Source of the DNA: Diphasiastrum complanatum
Lineage: Eukaryota > Streptophyta > Lycopodiopsida > Lycopodiales > Lycopodiaceae
Direction of reading: 5' to 3'
Assembly (NCBI GenBank): GCA_029204225.1
Contig: CM055107.1
Location: 24,757,391 to 24,821,390, forward strand
Length of the DNA stretch: 64,000 nucleotides
The notes below the pieces were generated by a model. It did no database searches. It was not told the origin of the DNA and saw nothing but the letters and a program-made list of their open reading frames with translations. This document shows positions 10,836-22,331 of the stretch, in pieces. Within the stretch, counting starts at the first letter, position 1; every line of letters begins with the position of its first letter. Position numbers and translations under genes: made by a program.

Positions 10836-11210
10836 TGTTGAAGAGTAATGCCTATTTTACCCCTTTGGTTTAGCACTAATTATGCTGTAAGTTGTACATA
10901 ACTCATGGGGCATGTTATTAATTAAATACATGAGACCCCCCTTTTGTAAGTTAAGTGAATTAGTGCAAGTGGCCCGCTTGTCCAAGTAGCTCACGGTTGA
11001 CACCTAGACATTCCATGCATGTATTTGAGGTGCTTGCCTCACAAGGGATTTGGAGGACCCATGCCCTCTCTCTCTTTAGCAATTCATTTTCTCTTCTAAC
11101 TTTTGGTGTTGTGAGGGGCTTATGCAATTGTCCTTGTATGTGATGTTTTTCATAGCTAAGTTTCTCAAGCTTTCTTGGTTGATCTAGTATTGCAGTTAAG
11201 ATACTCCATA
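10836..11210 (+). mobile_element. Copia 3' LTR, start clear, end uncertain, copy A
   Basis: TGTTGAAGAGTAATGCC begins directly after the polypurine tract. The sequence is non-coding and promoter-like with CT-rich stretches. I could not locate a convincing CA end, so the end is approximate. No second LTR of this family lies nearby in the same orientation. Confidence 0.55.
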
Positions 11211-14137
11211 GCTAGGTCTTGAAATTCATCACCTGTAGCATGGGCCTATGAGTTGGCCTTGTCTCTGCTGGTGCTTTATATGTGCTCACTAGGTGCTCTC
11301 GCTCAATTGTGGGAACTAGCATACATGGGGTGATGCCCAAGGATTGCCCATCTAGGTTGGTCAAATTAAGCAAATGTGACTTGATCTTCGTCGTCGTGCT
11401 ACAAGAGGTACCACTGCAATATAGATCATGCCATCTATGTGCACTTGAACTCGTAAAAATTATTGTGTCTCCCTTCGAGAGATTCACCTCCACCCATATG
11501 CCTCATCTTGCCACAAGCATGGCTATAGAAACACTAAACCCTATGAAACAGGTCAAAAACTCAATGCAAAGTGGATAGGTGAAAAAAAAGTAGCTAACAC
11601 CTCAAAAATCATCAAATCGTAACCCTAACGTCAATAGATGCACTCTAAACCCTAAACCTCGGAAAAACTATTGCAAAGGGGCCTTAGGCACATCAACCAC
11701 ATGAATGCTCATGCCAACCACCTATGTGAGAAGAAGCTTGGGAATATGCAATCATTCTCTCTCCCTAGCAACCCTACAACCAATCCTAGAAACAAGACTC
11801 ACTCAAAGCAATGCACTATGGCCTCCAAACAAAGCAAAGAAAAAACAGTGAAAACAAGGTGTTTTGCTTGCAAATTTCCACACTCAGCTTTTCCCTCTTC
11901 TATGAGCTACAATGGCCTTCTATAGATCACTACCTTCACATATAGTGCTGGCACATCCTATTTGGCTTCCTATTGCTCTTTCCACAAACTTTTTTTCTCT
12001 CCTAGTTCGTGCACCTCATTAGTCTGGTTCTCCGGACGGCCCTAGAAAAGTTTAGGTTTTTTTCTGTGCAAAAAACCGTTCTGGAACGTTGTTATGGTGC
12101 AACATAGAGACTGTGAAAGCATCCTGAGACTTGACTATTAAAGTTCTCCCCTTCTACTGTTTCGATATTCATATATAATTTGTGTTTGCATGTACTTTCT
12201 TTCTTTAAGCAATCATTTGTTAGCTGAATTTTCTCTCCCTTGTCCTCTTTTTCTTTCTTTAAGCAGTCACCTATCACTTGAATTTGATCTTCCTTTTCCC
12301 CGTAACCTCCTGAAATAGCTGTTTTGGAGTGACAATTTACCTTGCCTTTATAGGTATTTGCATCCTCCCTGTTATGTCTCCTTCTATCCTTTTCCTTCTA
12401 GCATGTCTGGGCTTTTCTTTGGTGCCATCTTGTGTGAAAACGAACTAGCATGATGGTCTGAGACAGACAATCACTATTTACAGTTCTTATAATTTTCCAG
12501 AAAGATAAAAGCCTTAACAGTTGCAGGTGATAAACTTTTGATAGCAGCCCGCGGCAGATTACTTGTAGAAATCCAACGAATGCGATTTGAATTTTTTAGA
12601 ACGAATTCAAACCCTTAAGAAGCAGTTTAAATTGATTCTAGATTCTAATCTTTTTTCAAAAGAGTTTTGTTTGCAAGTTTGTATTTGGGAAAAAATGGTT
12701 CCCAAATGTTACTGGATTGCTAATATTTGTGCATATTGAATAGGATTGTTAAGCATGTGTTTTTATAGATTACAAGCTATATATTGGTGCTTAGAATCCT
12801 CACATGTATGGGGTATCAATCACCATCTCACCCATCTACCATATGTATCTATGCTCAGTATTATCAGAAAATTTTAGCTTTTAGGATGATGTAACATCCC
12901 GGTGCTCTAAAGCCTTAATAAACATGACTCTCTCGAAAATTTAACAATTGTTTTGGAAATTGTTTGGCGGATTCGGATCTTTTGGAAACTGTTCTATGGT
13001 TCCTTGGTAGTCAGAAGGTTGGATTGTAGCAGCCTGAGTTTTAAAAATTTCTTCACATATTAATGTTAAAGCAGAATCCACTAGATGCTCCGACAATGCC
13101 ATGATTGATATCAGCATTGAAATCTAGAGTGCTATAGCCTTCATAAAATTTAACAGATAGATGGGCACACGGCATCCATGGTGCGTCACATAGTTGTGGA
13201 TGATTCAGAAGAAGCCTTTTAACCTCTATGCTGTTGCTTCAATTGCACAGATGTAGCTCCTGAGAGGTATGTGTCACAAGTTAGTCTATTGAGTTTTCAC
13301 AGTATCTTCCCTGAAACCGAGACATGAATCAAAGCATCTGACATATGAAAGCCAGTCTCAAGCACAAGCTAGCTAAACTCGTTAGAGTGCTAAGTTCTCT
13401 TCACATCCAATAGATAACTTCGTGATAAACCCTCACTTCCTGGGCTATTTTGACATGCAATGCCAGCAGTCAACCTTCCATCCCGTCCGTCACCAAGAGT
13501 CTGCCCAGCATCGTAAATTTTGAATATTCATTCATTTTCTTGTTGCTAGTGGACCTTAAATTCTGGTCTTGTGACTCTTGCTTTATTCTGGTCTTATCCT
13601 TTATCTTTTCTTCTTCACAAGGACAAAACATGAGCAAAATAATTTGGAATACATCAAGCATTTAAAGTCCTTCAAATTTTCTTTTGACACTTAACACAAC
13701 CAGTTGCTGGCCGTTCAGTTTTGTCACACAATCTCTGGCTCACAGAAAAGCTCAGAGAATCAATGTTTTACTTAGCAGAACGAAGTTTGTGCTTCCATCA
13801 AAAAAATCTTTGTGTTTTTACTTTTTTGAAAGTAGATGCAAGGTCAAGATCACTTTTCATTTCCAGTTGGCATTTCGTTATGATGTTCAAATGTAGTTAT
13901 TCATGTCATTTAAGCACTAGTGGCAATGTCAAGCTGGTGCCTGCAATCCTTGAGCAGTTACACCATTTGTTTCCTGCACCAATGTGGTTGTATCATTAGA
14001 TCATATTGCAGGACCTTGTATCATTTTCTCAGAAAACTTTGAGACGTTTTAAATTAAGCTCCTAAACCTTGGGGTGTTGAAGAAACCAAGCTTTATTCTT
14101 TTGCATTTGTATTGTTCCGGTGCCTACGTGGTAACAG
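11211..14137. other. No confident gene; decayed sequence upstream of CHID1-like exons, copy A
   Basis: Frames at 11282-11578 and 11671-11925 show no domain. Near 12090-12300 are fragments of a diverged tandem repeat that is fuller in copy B. Just upstream of the first clear CHID1-like exon, 13920-13998 reads KLVPAILEQLHHLFPAPMWL, which could be a distorted copy of the family segment around THxSPVW, but alignment by eye is weak. Introns or 5' exons of the CHID1-like gene probably lie here. Confidence 0.35.
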
Positions 14138-15072
14138 ATAGTACCACGTGTTGTCTTGGAAGGGTGGCCACTAGATAATATGCTGGTTGAGACACGAGAA
14201 AAGTTGCAAGCAATTCAACTCATAAGTTCGGAGTGCAGGTAGATCCAACGAGATGTATGAGTGGTGATACTATCATTCCTTTTAGCATGTATGGAGTCAA
14301 AATGCAGTCCAGATTCTTGACAATGCCCTTGTTTTTCCAATAGAATAGGTATAACTTTTATGAGACATTTTCTATTGACTGCAGGAAGAGGGGATACGAT
14401 GGCATTGTTTTTGAAGCATGGTCACTTTGGTCTGCATATGGAACTTTGGAATGTGATAAGTAGAATTCAGGATCGCGCACATTTTAAAACCGTCACTTTT
14501 GGAATGTTATAAGTAGAATTCAGGAGGTGTATTTCTATTATGTTCTTCATGGTACTAGGCTGCTCGGAAAGAAGTCCATAGTTTCTCTCTGCTAGAGCTT
14601 TTAAGTGGCAAATTTTACTTATGTTCTTTGCTGCCTGTATGCCTGTCACATTCAAGGCAATCAAATTATGTCACTTTTGCATTTCAGATTTAGTCAAAGC
14701 ATGTAGTTTCTGAAAGAAGTTGTTACGATGCTGAGGGCTTGATCAGCTATCAGGTTATCGCTTCCTAGCATTATAGATTTGATGCAATTGACTCCTGAAG
14801 TCAAAGAAGTGGCTTGAATGCAACAATTTTGGAAACTAGAAAAGGGGATGACTTGCTCCAAAGATACTGATGTTGGCTTGTGGCTGATCACTACCTAGAA
14901 AGACACTTGCGCAACCCTAAACCTTCCAAATCTTTTGTCTGCAGGCATTGAATTTTGTGCAAGAGCTTGGCTCATCTTTACACAATATTGTTTTACCTAG
15001 ACAGACTCGTAATATGCAGCTTATTTTTGTCATACCTCCAATATCCAGACAAGCTCAAGAGTTACGAGACTT
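14138..15072 (+). pseudogene. CHID1-like (chitinase domain-containing 1) exons, forward part, copy A
   Basis: Three exons are visible. At 14138-14238 the product is VPRVVLEGWPLDNM, ending AIQLISSEC. At 14385-14461 it is RGYDGIVFEAWSLWSAYG. At 14945-15072 it is ALNFVQELGSSLHN, later MQLIFVIPP. Splice sites ACAG/ATA, GCAG/GTAGAT and CTGCAG/GAAG fit, and exon phases join. These match the plant CHID1-type GH18-like order: PRVVLE, then GYDGIVLESW, then ALQF and QLVYVIGPP. The last exon is cut where the inverted block begins. Confidence 0.85.
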
Positions 15073-15743
15073 TATTGTCTAAGATAAAAATCTGTAGGCG
15101 ATGAGAATGACTTTTTTTTCATTGTGGAAGAAGCTTTTGGATAATCACAATTGTGAATGTAAGCCACAAGATTTAGCTTCTTCCAACCTCAAGGATAATG
15201 ATTTCAATGAAGGGTAAAATACTCTGTGCAACTCCTGAGCGACAGTATAGTCAAAATAATGTTCATCATTAAAACCATCCCAAGAAAGTTTTGGTTTGTA
15301 GGAGCTCAACAGACTAAGGTATTCGTGGCCGAGTATTGGTCCGCCACCTAAGTTCCATCAAAACATAAACATTTCAAAACTCAAGTATGAGCTAGAGAAA
15401 ATTCCATACATCAGAATTGCATAAATTCTGCTATGCGTCAGAAAAGCAAACGGCAGTGAACTAAGTGTACCTTGAGGAAAAACAAAGTCGTTTCCATAAA
15501 AATTTATTCCCACAAGAATCTTAGACATGTTATTGTCCATTTTTCTCCCCAAAGATCCTTGATGGCGAGCTTGGTTTGAAACAGGTCCTAGTTTCAAGAC
15601 ATTATCTGCAATGGGGTTGTCATTCCCACCAATCAAAGAGATGACGGATTGGATGCATGTTCTCATCCATGAAAGTATGAATTTGAGAAGTCGTAAGTCA
15701 TAAGAGAATATGCATCGACCGCATCCTTCAAATATGCCATATC
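15073..15743 (-). pseudogene. CHID1-like exons in an inverted block, copy A
   Basis: The next two exons of the same gene lie on the opposite strand. Exon 15743-15471 reads DMAYLKDAVDAYSLMTYDFS, has a 1-base frameshift near 15673, then KILVGINFYGNDFVF, and ends CAAG before GTACAC. Exon 15347-15165 reads GGGPILGHEYLSLL and VFYPSLKSLSLRLEEA. A terminal exon with the usual ISIWEIGQG motif was not found. Flipping this block restores the family's exon order, so the inversion happened inside a once-normal gene. Confidence 0.85.
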
Positions 15744-16881
15744 ACGTGGTAACTACACCGACTGACTTGTCAGATGCATGCATTTAAATCTTCCATTGAA
15801 GCCTGCTTCCTTATGTCTTCATGGAGACTGGATAGGGATCATGGTGTAATGCCAGATGCCCCCACTTTCCTTTGTATTTTGGAGACACATCAAATTTATA
15901 GCAGCATAGCATAATTTACCTATGCTGAAGGCATCTCCTCTCACACAGATTTCTTTCGGGAGGCAACACTAAAAACTTGCACCAAACGCTATGGTGCACT
16001 CCCAACCAAGAATTAACATGCAGGGCTAAACCCTCAGCATTGAAACCTTCTATCATGGTAATAATATCGAAATCTATGGTAAGAAACCCATCTTACAAAG
16101 AACACCGTGAATGAACCTTATATCGAAATACTTTTTTTTCTTCCTTTGTCAAAAATATTGCCTTCATTGGGAAATGCATCTACCGATACTATATTCATTA
16201 GTATTCATCGTATCACGATCAATATTCAGAGTGTTCACGTTTTAGTATTCACAACTCAATCCACTTCTCATCCAACCTGCTAAAAGGTCAAACACATGTG
16301 CAAGCAAAGAAAAGATATTGAGGATGGCGAGTAGTAGCAGCAGTAGATGAGAGAAGATGGTGAAACATTGAGCTTGCAAGTAACAAGAGAAGCTATGTAA
16401 TCTTTTTTTTAACATGATAAAGGATAACATGATTGTAAATAAGATAAGAAACCACATGCGGTGTCATCCCGAATCAGCAAACGTTTCATCAAGAAAACTA
16501 AGTTATCATGCAAAAAAAAGATAACATGATAACATGATTGTAAATAAGATAAGAAACTACATGCGGTGTCATCCCGAATCGACAACCGTTTCATCAAGAA
16601 AACTAAGTTATCATGCAAAAAAAACTCTTAGCTACTTGGATGCATGTACGAAAGAATGAGACTTTACTTGTAGATTGATCGTCAACTTATTGCATAAGAC
16701 AAAAAAGGCACACGAAGTAGCAAGTACACGCTTGAGACTATAAAACGGATCTCAACACATAGAATTGCCTTTGCAAGGCAAGGCCAAAAAGCCATAAGAG
16801 TTACCATAGAAAACGAGATCATGCAATGATTTGTGACGACTCAAAGAATTAGATTCAACCTTAAATTACAACCACCACTTT
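15744..16881. other. Non-coding flank shared with the germin-like locus, copy A
   Basis: No gene is seen. From CACGTGGTAACTACACC onward it is a diverged direct match to 34790-36230, next to the germin-like gene. It was presumably 3' sequence of the CHID1-like gene or intergenic DNA before duplication. Confidence 0.6.
16421..16625. repeat. Tandem duplication of about 105 bp, copy A
   Basis: Two adjacent units each contain AACATGATTGTAAATAAGAT, then ATGCGGTGTCATCCCGAATC and AAGTTATCATGCAAAAAAA. The related stretch at 35860-35950 has a single unit, so the duplication arose in the A/B lineage. Confidence 0.85.
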
Positions 16882-17868
16882 TCCATTCCAGAAAAAGCTT
16901 CCATATAGTAGAGTTGGGTCGATTTGATGTTATACTAGGAATGGAATGGCTTAAAACTTTGGGAGATGTGACAATCAACTTTCATCTAGATACCATAAAA
17001 TTAAGGTCAAAGAAGAGGAACAACATAAAATAGCTTTCCGAACTGACAAGGGACCTTATGAATTCAAAGTTATGCCTTTTGGATTAACTAATGCTCCTTC
17101 CACTTTTCAAGCTCTCATATATCGGATTTTGAACCTTATCTTTACCTTTTTGTCTTGGTATTCTTTGACGACATCCTAATATATAGTAGAAACATGGAAG
17201 AGCATGCAAAACATTTGGACACAGTTTTAAGTATTCTTCAAGAATACAAGTTGTTTGCAAAGATAACCATATGTGAATTCGCTCGAGATGAGGTGGAATA
17301 CTTGGGGCACATTGTGTCCAAGAAGGGAATCAAGGTGGATCAGGAGAAGATTGAGACAATCAAGAATTGGAAATCACCTAACAGTGTCAAATAATCGAAA
17401 GGATTCCTGGGTTTAGCATTTTACTAAAAATCCAGGACTTTTCAAAAGTTATAGCACCGCTTACGCATCTTTTGAGAAAGGATAAGTTTGAATGGAATGA
17501 AGGAACTCAGATAGTTCAAAGCTCTCAAGGAATCATTGGTAACAACTCCTTTACTAGTGCAACCCAACTTTAATTTACCCTTCATGCTAGGGTTACAATG
17601 GACATCAGTGGCACATGGTTAATTACATGGGATACCAAATGAGATAGTGAGCGAGAGAGATGACATACTTATTTCCACTTTCTGAAGGTCTTAATGGACA
17701 AGTTGGGCACTAAATTGTGTCTAAGTACATCCTTTCACCTGAAAATTGATTCAGATCATCATAAAAGGTGGGTTGATTGGTTGTACTTAGCTGAATTTTG
17801 TTATAATAGCACTCCACACGTGTCAATCGGCATGACACATTTCTTTGCATTATATGGCGATGAACCGT
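16882..17868 (+). pseudogene. Ty3/gypsy pol remnant: protease end, RT, integrase piece, copy A
   Basis: The order is protease C-terminus ([16 protein letters not shown], about 16916-16965), RT palm ([18 protein letters not shown], about 17070-17120, then [10 protein letters not shown] at 17155 with the FxDD motif intact and YLGHIVSKKGI), a short RNase H remnant (PLTHLLRKDKFEWNEG), then an integrase piece (AEFCYNSTPHVSIGM, about 17790-17830). Stops and frameshifts separate the pieces and most of RNase H and the integrase core is deleted. The 5' end at about 16882 is where homology to the germin-like flank stops. Confidence 0.85.
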
Positions 17869-17877
17869 TCTTGAAAG

Positions 17878-18316
17878 TGGGGGGAGGGGGCAGGGAAGAG
17901 GGGAGATTTGGGTTTAAAACCTTGTAAAAAAAAAAAAATTGAAAATCAAAGGGGGAGGACACTCTCGCCCCCCTTGCTCCCTTGCACGACCGCTGTAGGG
18001 CCCTCTAACATCTCGTAGGCACAACACCTCGGGCCGCTGGCCCGGTTGGCCATCCAACCAACAAGAACAATCCACGCAGGCGAGTTGGGATCCGTGCAGC
18101 AAACCGGGCCAGCGGCCCGGAGGATGTCTGCGAGCTCCAGCATCGGCGGCCGTGCAAGGAGCATGGAGAGGGGAGGAAAGGCCGTGCAGGGGAGTGGCGT
18201 GAGGGGAGCGGGTCGGGAGGGGGGAGGGGGGGGGGGGGGGGGGGGTTGTACCCCCTCCCCCCTTTCATCTTTTTTTTTTTTTTTGTACAAAAGGTATTAC
18301 AAACCCCCCCTTCCCC
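17878..18316. mobile_element. GC-rich foldback element inside the gypsy remnant, copy A
   Basis: A GC-rich island in AT-rich surroundings. Its ends are imperfect inverted repeats: the left arm (17911-17961) has GGGTTT, ACCTTGTA, an A run and AAAGGGGGAGG. The right arm read in reverse has GGGTTT, ACCTTTTGTAC, an A run and AAAGGGGGGAGG. Inside, 18030-18047 and 18102-18119 are a perfect 18 bp inverted repeat. A poly-G run of about 20 lies near 18226-18245. It splits the gypsy integrase from its C-terminus. It resembles a MITE-like foldback; no target duplication was defined. Confidence 0.55.
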
Positions 18317-18530
18317 TTTTCAAAATTAAACTTTCAATATGAAAAATAAAAAAACTTGCAAGTTATATTATACCAAAATAAAGATCAAAAGAAGACCTAT
18401 GAAGTGCAAAAAAATTTCAGCCCTTCACAAATTCAAAATTTAAATCTGGGCCTTCCTTATGAGTGTGACATTGTCATTAATAATGTGCTAGGGAGGTGTA
18501 GTTAGGGTGTGGTTAGAGGTGAGTTAGATT

Positions 18531-19045
18531 TTGGAGATTTCATCTAGTCCATTGAATGTGCCATGTCATATGGACCATTCCATCTCAATTGTCACTCTTT
18601 TATTGGTACAGATGTTGTCATTAACACTAATTATAATTAGTGAAGAGGCCCTTTTTGAGTCCCAAAAGGGCCCTAATGGATATACTAAGCTGAAAACACT
18701 ATGCAAAAAGCTGGCTCCAAGATTTTATGAACCTTTCAAGATTGTGAAGAAGATCGAAGAGTTAAATGATGAATTGGATCTACCATCAACAACCCGTATA
18801 CATCAAGTGTTTCATGTCTCTCTTTTGAGGAAGAATTTGGGAGAACATTCAACTGCAACTGCTATTCTACTACCTCTAGATCATGAAGGTAATATGGTTC
18901 TGGAACCAGCCAAAATTGTTGGCTATCAGGACAAGGTATTGCGAAATGGCAAGATAATCAAATAATATCTAATTCACTGGAAAAACCTCCCTGATGAAGA
19001 CAATTCTTGGGTCAACAGCTCATTTATTCAACAATGGCCATGACT
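18531..19045 (+). pseudogene. Ty3/gypsy integrase C-terminus with chromodomain-like tail, copy A
   Basis: The frame 18531-18965 contains KLAPRFYEPFKIVKKI, then RIHQVFHVSLLRKNLG, the conserved integrase tail of chromodomain-bearing gypsy elements. After a stop it continues YLIHWKNLPDEDNSWVNSSF, matching the chromodomain-like YLIKWKNLP..D.TWE segment. It is the end of the same element as 16882-17868, followed by a polypurine tract and LTR. Confidence 0.85.
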
Positions 19046-19153
19046 ACTACCATGAAGTTGTTGAACATGACATTCTTGATCATTACTACTTAACCAAGGC
19101 AATCAAGCTGAGCGTCTTCATTTTTGAGGACAAAAATGTTTAAGTAGGGGAAG

Positions 19154-19765
19154 TGTCGTGTACTTTTAGTACATTAGTGATAAAGAATGCAATATAATAT
19201 CCAACGTAAGCTTTGTAGGCCCAAAATGAGCTATTGGCTTTAAGAACAAGGCGGTTCTCTCTTTAGGCCCTTCAAAGTAATTAATAAGGATAATAGGCCA
19301 ATAAGGGCCCAAAGTAGACTAGATAATACTTAACAAGGGCTAACTATCCTTCAATATAGTTATGTTAGAACATTATCTATAAGTAGACAAGGGACATCAA
19401 TTTTGGAAATCTTTTGGCTCATTTGCAATTGAGAGAACTAGGAGCTCCATCTCCTCTCCCTCCTTTGTGAATGTGAGCCTTGGGATCAAGATCTTGCTAG
19501 GTCTCATGTGCCCCATCACATGAATTCATGTACTCCTCACTCTACATTATGGAATCCATCTCCTTTTGAGCTTCCCTTTGATATGAGCTTTGTGGTAGCT
19601 TGTGGTCATTGCTCATCTTTGGTTCTCTTCAACATAGGTGTGGTGGTTGCCTCCTTATTCTAGCTACTTGGCTTGGATTGAGAGGTATGGCACATGACAT
19701 ATAGCATATTATAAGTCATGAATGCACTTTTTCACAAGAGCAAGCCATCATGCTTAGATAAATTC

Positions 19766-19810
<45 letters not shown>

Positions 19811-19896
19811 AAATAGTGTATATTAAAATAAATTTTATGTAGATTCAAACATTTAGTGTTTCTAAATAGTTGGAAGTTTAGAACAAACATATGACA
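19154..19896 (+). mobile_element. Gypsy 3' LTR with (AG)n tract, copy A
   Basis: After the tract AAGTAGGGGAAG the LTR starts TGTCGTGTAC and ends ATATGACA, with near-perfect TGTC/GACA termini. Length is 743 bp. An (AG)n microsatellite of about 20 units sits at 19767-19807. The right flank TTATAGTGAGCAACC is the undisturbed form of the site occupied by the non-coding retrotransposon at 27778. Confidence 0.85.
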
Positions 19897-20470
19897 TTAT
19901 AGTGAGCAACCTGAAGATTCTACCTTCAAAGTTTAGCACCACATTGCTTATTTGTAGGATGAGACTACATGTTCTACAATATATACATGAACTTGGCATG
20001 TTTTTACCCGTTTTTCTTTTGGATAAACTCAACACTTCCTATTGGCAAAAGCAAAGCGACTAGAAATCATGGTACTTGACTATTCACCACTTATGAAAAT
20101 AGTAAAATTTCTTGGATTAGTTAAAGAACTCCTTAAATACATTCCGAAAGCATACGTGGTGAGTAGCAGTTAGCAGTTGCCGTTAAGTTGATAGAAAATT
20201 TCAAAGGACATGCTAGCTACACAAACGTTTCAGTCACGAAAATATCAATAGTTAGCACATGATTTATTCCAAATTAAATGACCTGCTTGCAAACGTTTAT
20301 GTTGTGAGTTGCGCTACCAAGGACAAACTCATTCTTATGGCGTGAGTTGTGATACGGAGAGGACAAATTCACCTCGTATAGTTTCCTAGTCGATAAAAAA
20401 AGATAGCATGTTGTACCGTTTGGTCTCAGGTAGATCAGCTTACCACACATCTATTTTTCGGAAGGTTGAT
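19897..20470. other. Flank shared with 33002-33510, no gene, copy A
   Basis: From AGTGAGCAACC to GATAAAAAAAGATAGCATG this is a diverged direct copy of the sequence left of the germin-like gene. No coding region is visible. Confidence 0.6.
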
Positions 20471-20715
20471 GAACTCGCACAAGATTGAACAGTTCCCAAA
20501 AGAAGTAGAAAATGACTCGCATAGGGGAACAAAATGACTCGCATAGACCTGGAAATGACTCGCACAGGTTTGAAAGGTTTCCAAAAGAACTAGAAATGAC
20601 TCGCGCAAGGGAACATACTACTCGCACAGGAGTGTATACATGACTCGCATAAGAAGGTCGGTACTTGCACAAGCAAAAATGACTCGTATAAGGTGTTCAA
20701 TACCTGCACAGGACA
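20471..20715. repeat. Minisatellite, ACTCGCAYARG units, copy A
   Basis: About ten imperfect units with core ACTCGCAYARG at irregular 20-40 bp spacing, several preceded by AAATG. It sits directly upstream of the gypsy protease frame, so it may be a repeat in the leader or gag spacer of that element. Confidence 0.75.
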
Positions 20716-20761
20716 ATACCAACCCAAGCCAACACGCCCAGTGCCTAACTGTCAACTTTGA

Positions 20762-21352
20762 ATGGCAGATCAAAGTGTGGTAAAACCATTAGGCCTAATA
20801 CCACACATAAGACTGAAACTCGGAGGTTTGAGCTTCATGCTAGATTTGGTAGTGCTAGATATCCCTAGCAACGCCTATTCCTATGAATTACTCCTAGGTA
20901 GGCCATGGCTCTCTAACGCACTCGTAGTGCACGATTGGAATAGAGAGCATGTTACATTTGGCAATCGAGAAACATTAGTCACCATCAACTCTACTGGTAA
21001 GATCAAACCCGCATGTATCACCGAATATGGATCCTCTACCATAGAGTCTATTCTTGAAAATTATCGTGACATCAAAGAGAAGGGCCACTATACCAAGGCT
21101 ACGGATATTATCAACTGGAGCCACAGCTTGGCAACAATCGATTGTGTCAATGTAGAACATTGCGAGCTCAATACATATCACATTGATAGCAATGAATCTA
21201 CCATTGAACCAACTGATTTGGATATTTTTATCTTCAACATCAGTTATGTTAAAATTCAACCCCACAACGAGGACTTGCTTCACGTCGCTTGGCTACCTTA
21301 TGACAAATCAATAACCTTGTATATTGATGACGAGAGTGTTTTATGCTCTTAA
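20762..21352 (+). pseudogene. Tat/Athila-like gypsy protease region
   Basis: The frame of 196 codons begins near ADQSVVKPLGLIPHIRLKLG and contains SYELLLGRPWLSNALVVHDW, the C-terminal half of the aspartic protease of this gypsy group. The DTGS-type active site is upstream and not recovered, so the start shown is only the first ATG. It runs on into acidic linker sequence. Copy B has the same start but is cut after 60478. Confidence 0.75.
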
Positions 21353-21373
21353 GAGTTTGATACTGACTCCGAC

Positions 21374-22312
21374 ATGGCCGATATTACAGATGTAGCTATT
21401 TTGTGCTTCATGGATGCCATTCTCCCACGGCTACTCTCTGAGAAGGTCCAGGAGATAGAGCCTAAGGGTAGCATTGCTGCAACCAAACTGGACCAAAGTA
21501 AAATATACGAATGGGAGATACATGATAATGAATCTATCTACGGGATAGATGACAAAATCTTAACCAAAGTCCCTACTTGATCTGACTGTTGGTAGTTCTC
21601 TGGAAGTTCTGATGGATACTTGGTAACAGATCCCTGAGTCAATCTAATGATGCATCCAAGCCACACAAAATCATCGTTCAAAAGGTGCATGCAAAACCAA
21701 TTAGGAAGGAAGCTATCCGCGAGAAAATGAAAAAGATTATAGAGGTGCAGCCTCCTCATGATCTCACGATAGCTCGAGAAACCTCGGGCAGAGCACAATC
21801 TCTGAGTCCACAAGCCACACAACTAGGACCCCTAAAGATCCACTAAGGCCAGGACTAAGAAGCCCTATGCCCTTGACAAAATTGATGTGCCCAACCATTT
21901 CAAGGACTTCACCATTGAAGATGTAATTATCCACCTACCTCAAGCTCAATGGGAGCCAAAGGGGAATGAGCCATATGATGGCCCCGCTCAAACCATAAAA
22001 TTAAATCTTCAAGAGCCAGATGAGACAGACGAAAATTTTGTCCATATTGGAGCACACCTCAACACCAAACAACGTCTGGCCTTAGAGAAACTCCTTAGAA
22101 AATATTTTCATAACTTTGCATGGTACTACAAGGACATGAAGGGGGTAGATCCTTTGGTTGCCATGCATAGAATCCCATTAAAGAAGGATGCTAAACCCCA
22201 TGCGAGTAGATCTAATCGTTGTAATCCAATCTATAGAGCACACATCAAAGAAGAACTCCAAAAGCTCTTGGAGGCATCTACGAGGTGGAACATACAAATT
22301 GGGTATCACCTA
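21374..22312 (+). pseudogene. Gypsy pol linker and N-terminal RT, unit R1
   Basis: Frames 21374-21580 and 21887-22312 flank a short off-frame stretch. The second contains KYFHNFAWYYKDMKGVDPLV and HRIPLKKDAKP, the segment just before the gypsy RT palm. Sequence stops matching unit R3 at about 22312, before WVSPIVVVPKK, so the RT core is lost here. An extra 75 bp relative to unit R2 lies near 21576-21650. Confidence 0.75.
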
Positions 22313-22331
22313 TTGGGTATACAAATTGGGT
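22313..22331. other. Junction filler between gypsy R1 and LTR piece
   Basis: The junction contains a copied 15-base stretch: TACAAATTGGGTATC occurs at 22293-22307 and again at 22319-22333. This looks like templated filler from end-joining repair. Confidence 0.6.

Larger units (their letters stand above)
1..21168. repeat. Large duplicated block, copy A (open at left edge)
   Basis: Base 1 matches 38170 and the two blocks stay collinear to 21168/60478. The offset steps from 38170 to 38216, 38974, 39262 and 39310 as indels accumulate. Identity is very high with only scattered substitutions. Homology at the left edge is uninterrupted, so copy A must begin outside the window. The exception to collinearity is 7817-10739, which is inverted relative to copy B. 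Confidence 0.95.

Noticed and set aside
11635-11660. Telomere-like CTAAACCCTAAACC
   Set aside because: Only about two CCCTAAA units; not an interstitial telomere array.
16242-16618. Hydrophobic minus-strand frames with internal repeat
   Set aside because: The peptide repeat simply reflects the 105 bp DNA tandem duplication in non-coding flank.
17946-18290. Poly-Pro and poly-Gly frames on both strands
   Set aside because: They come from the poly-G/poly-C tract of the foldback element; no start context or conserved domain.
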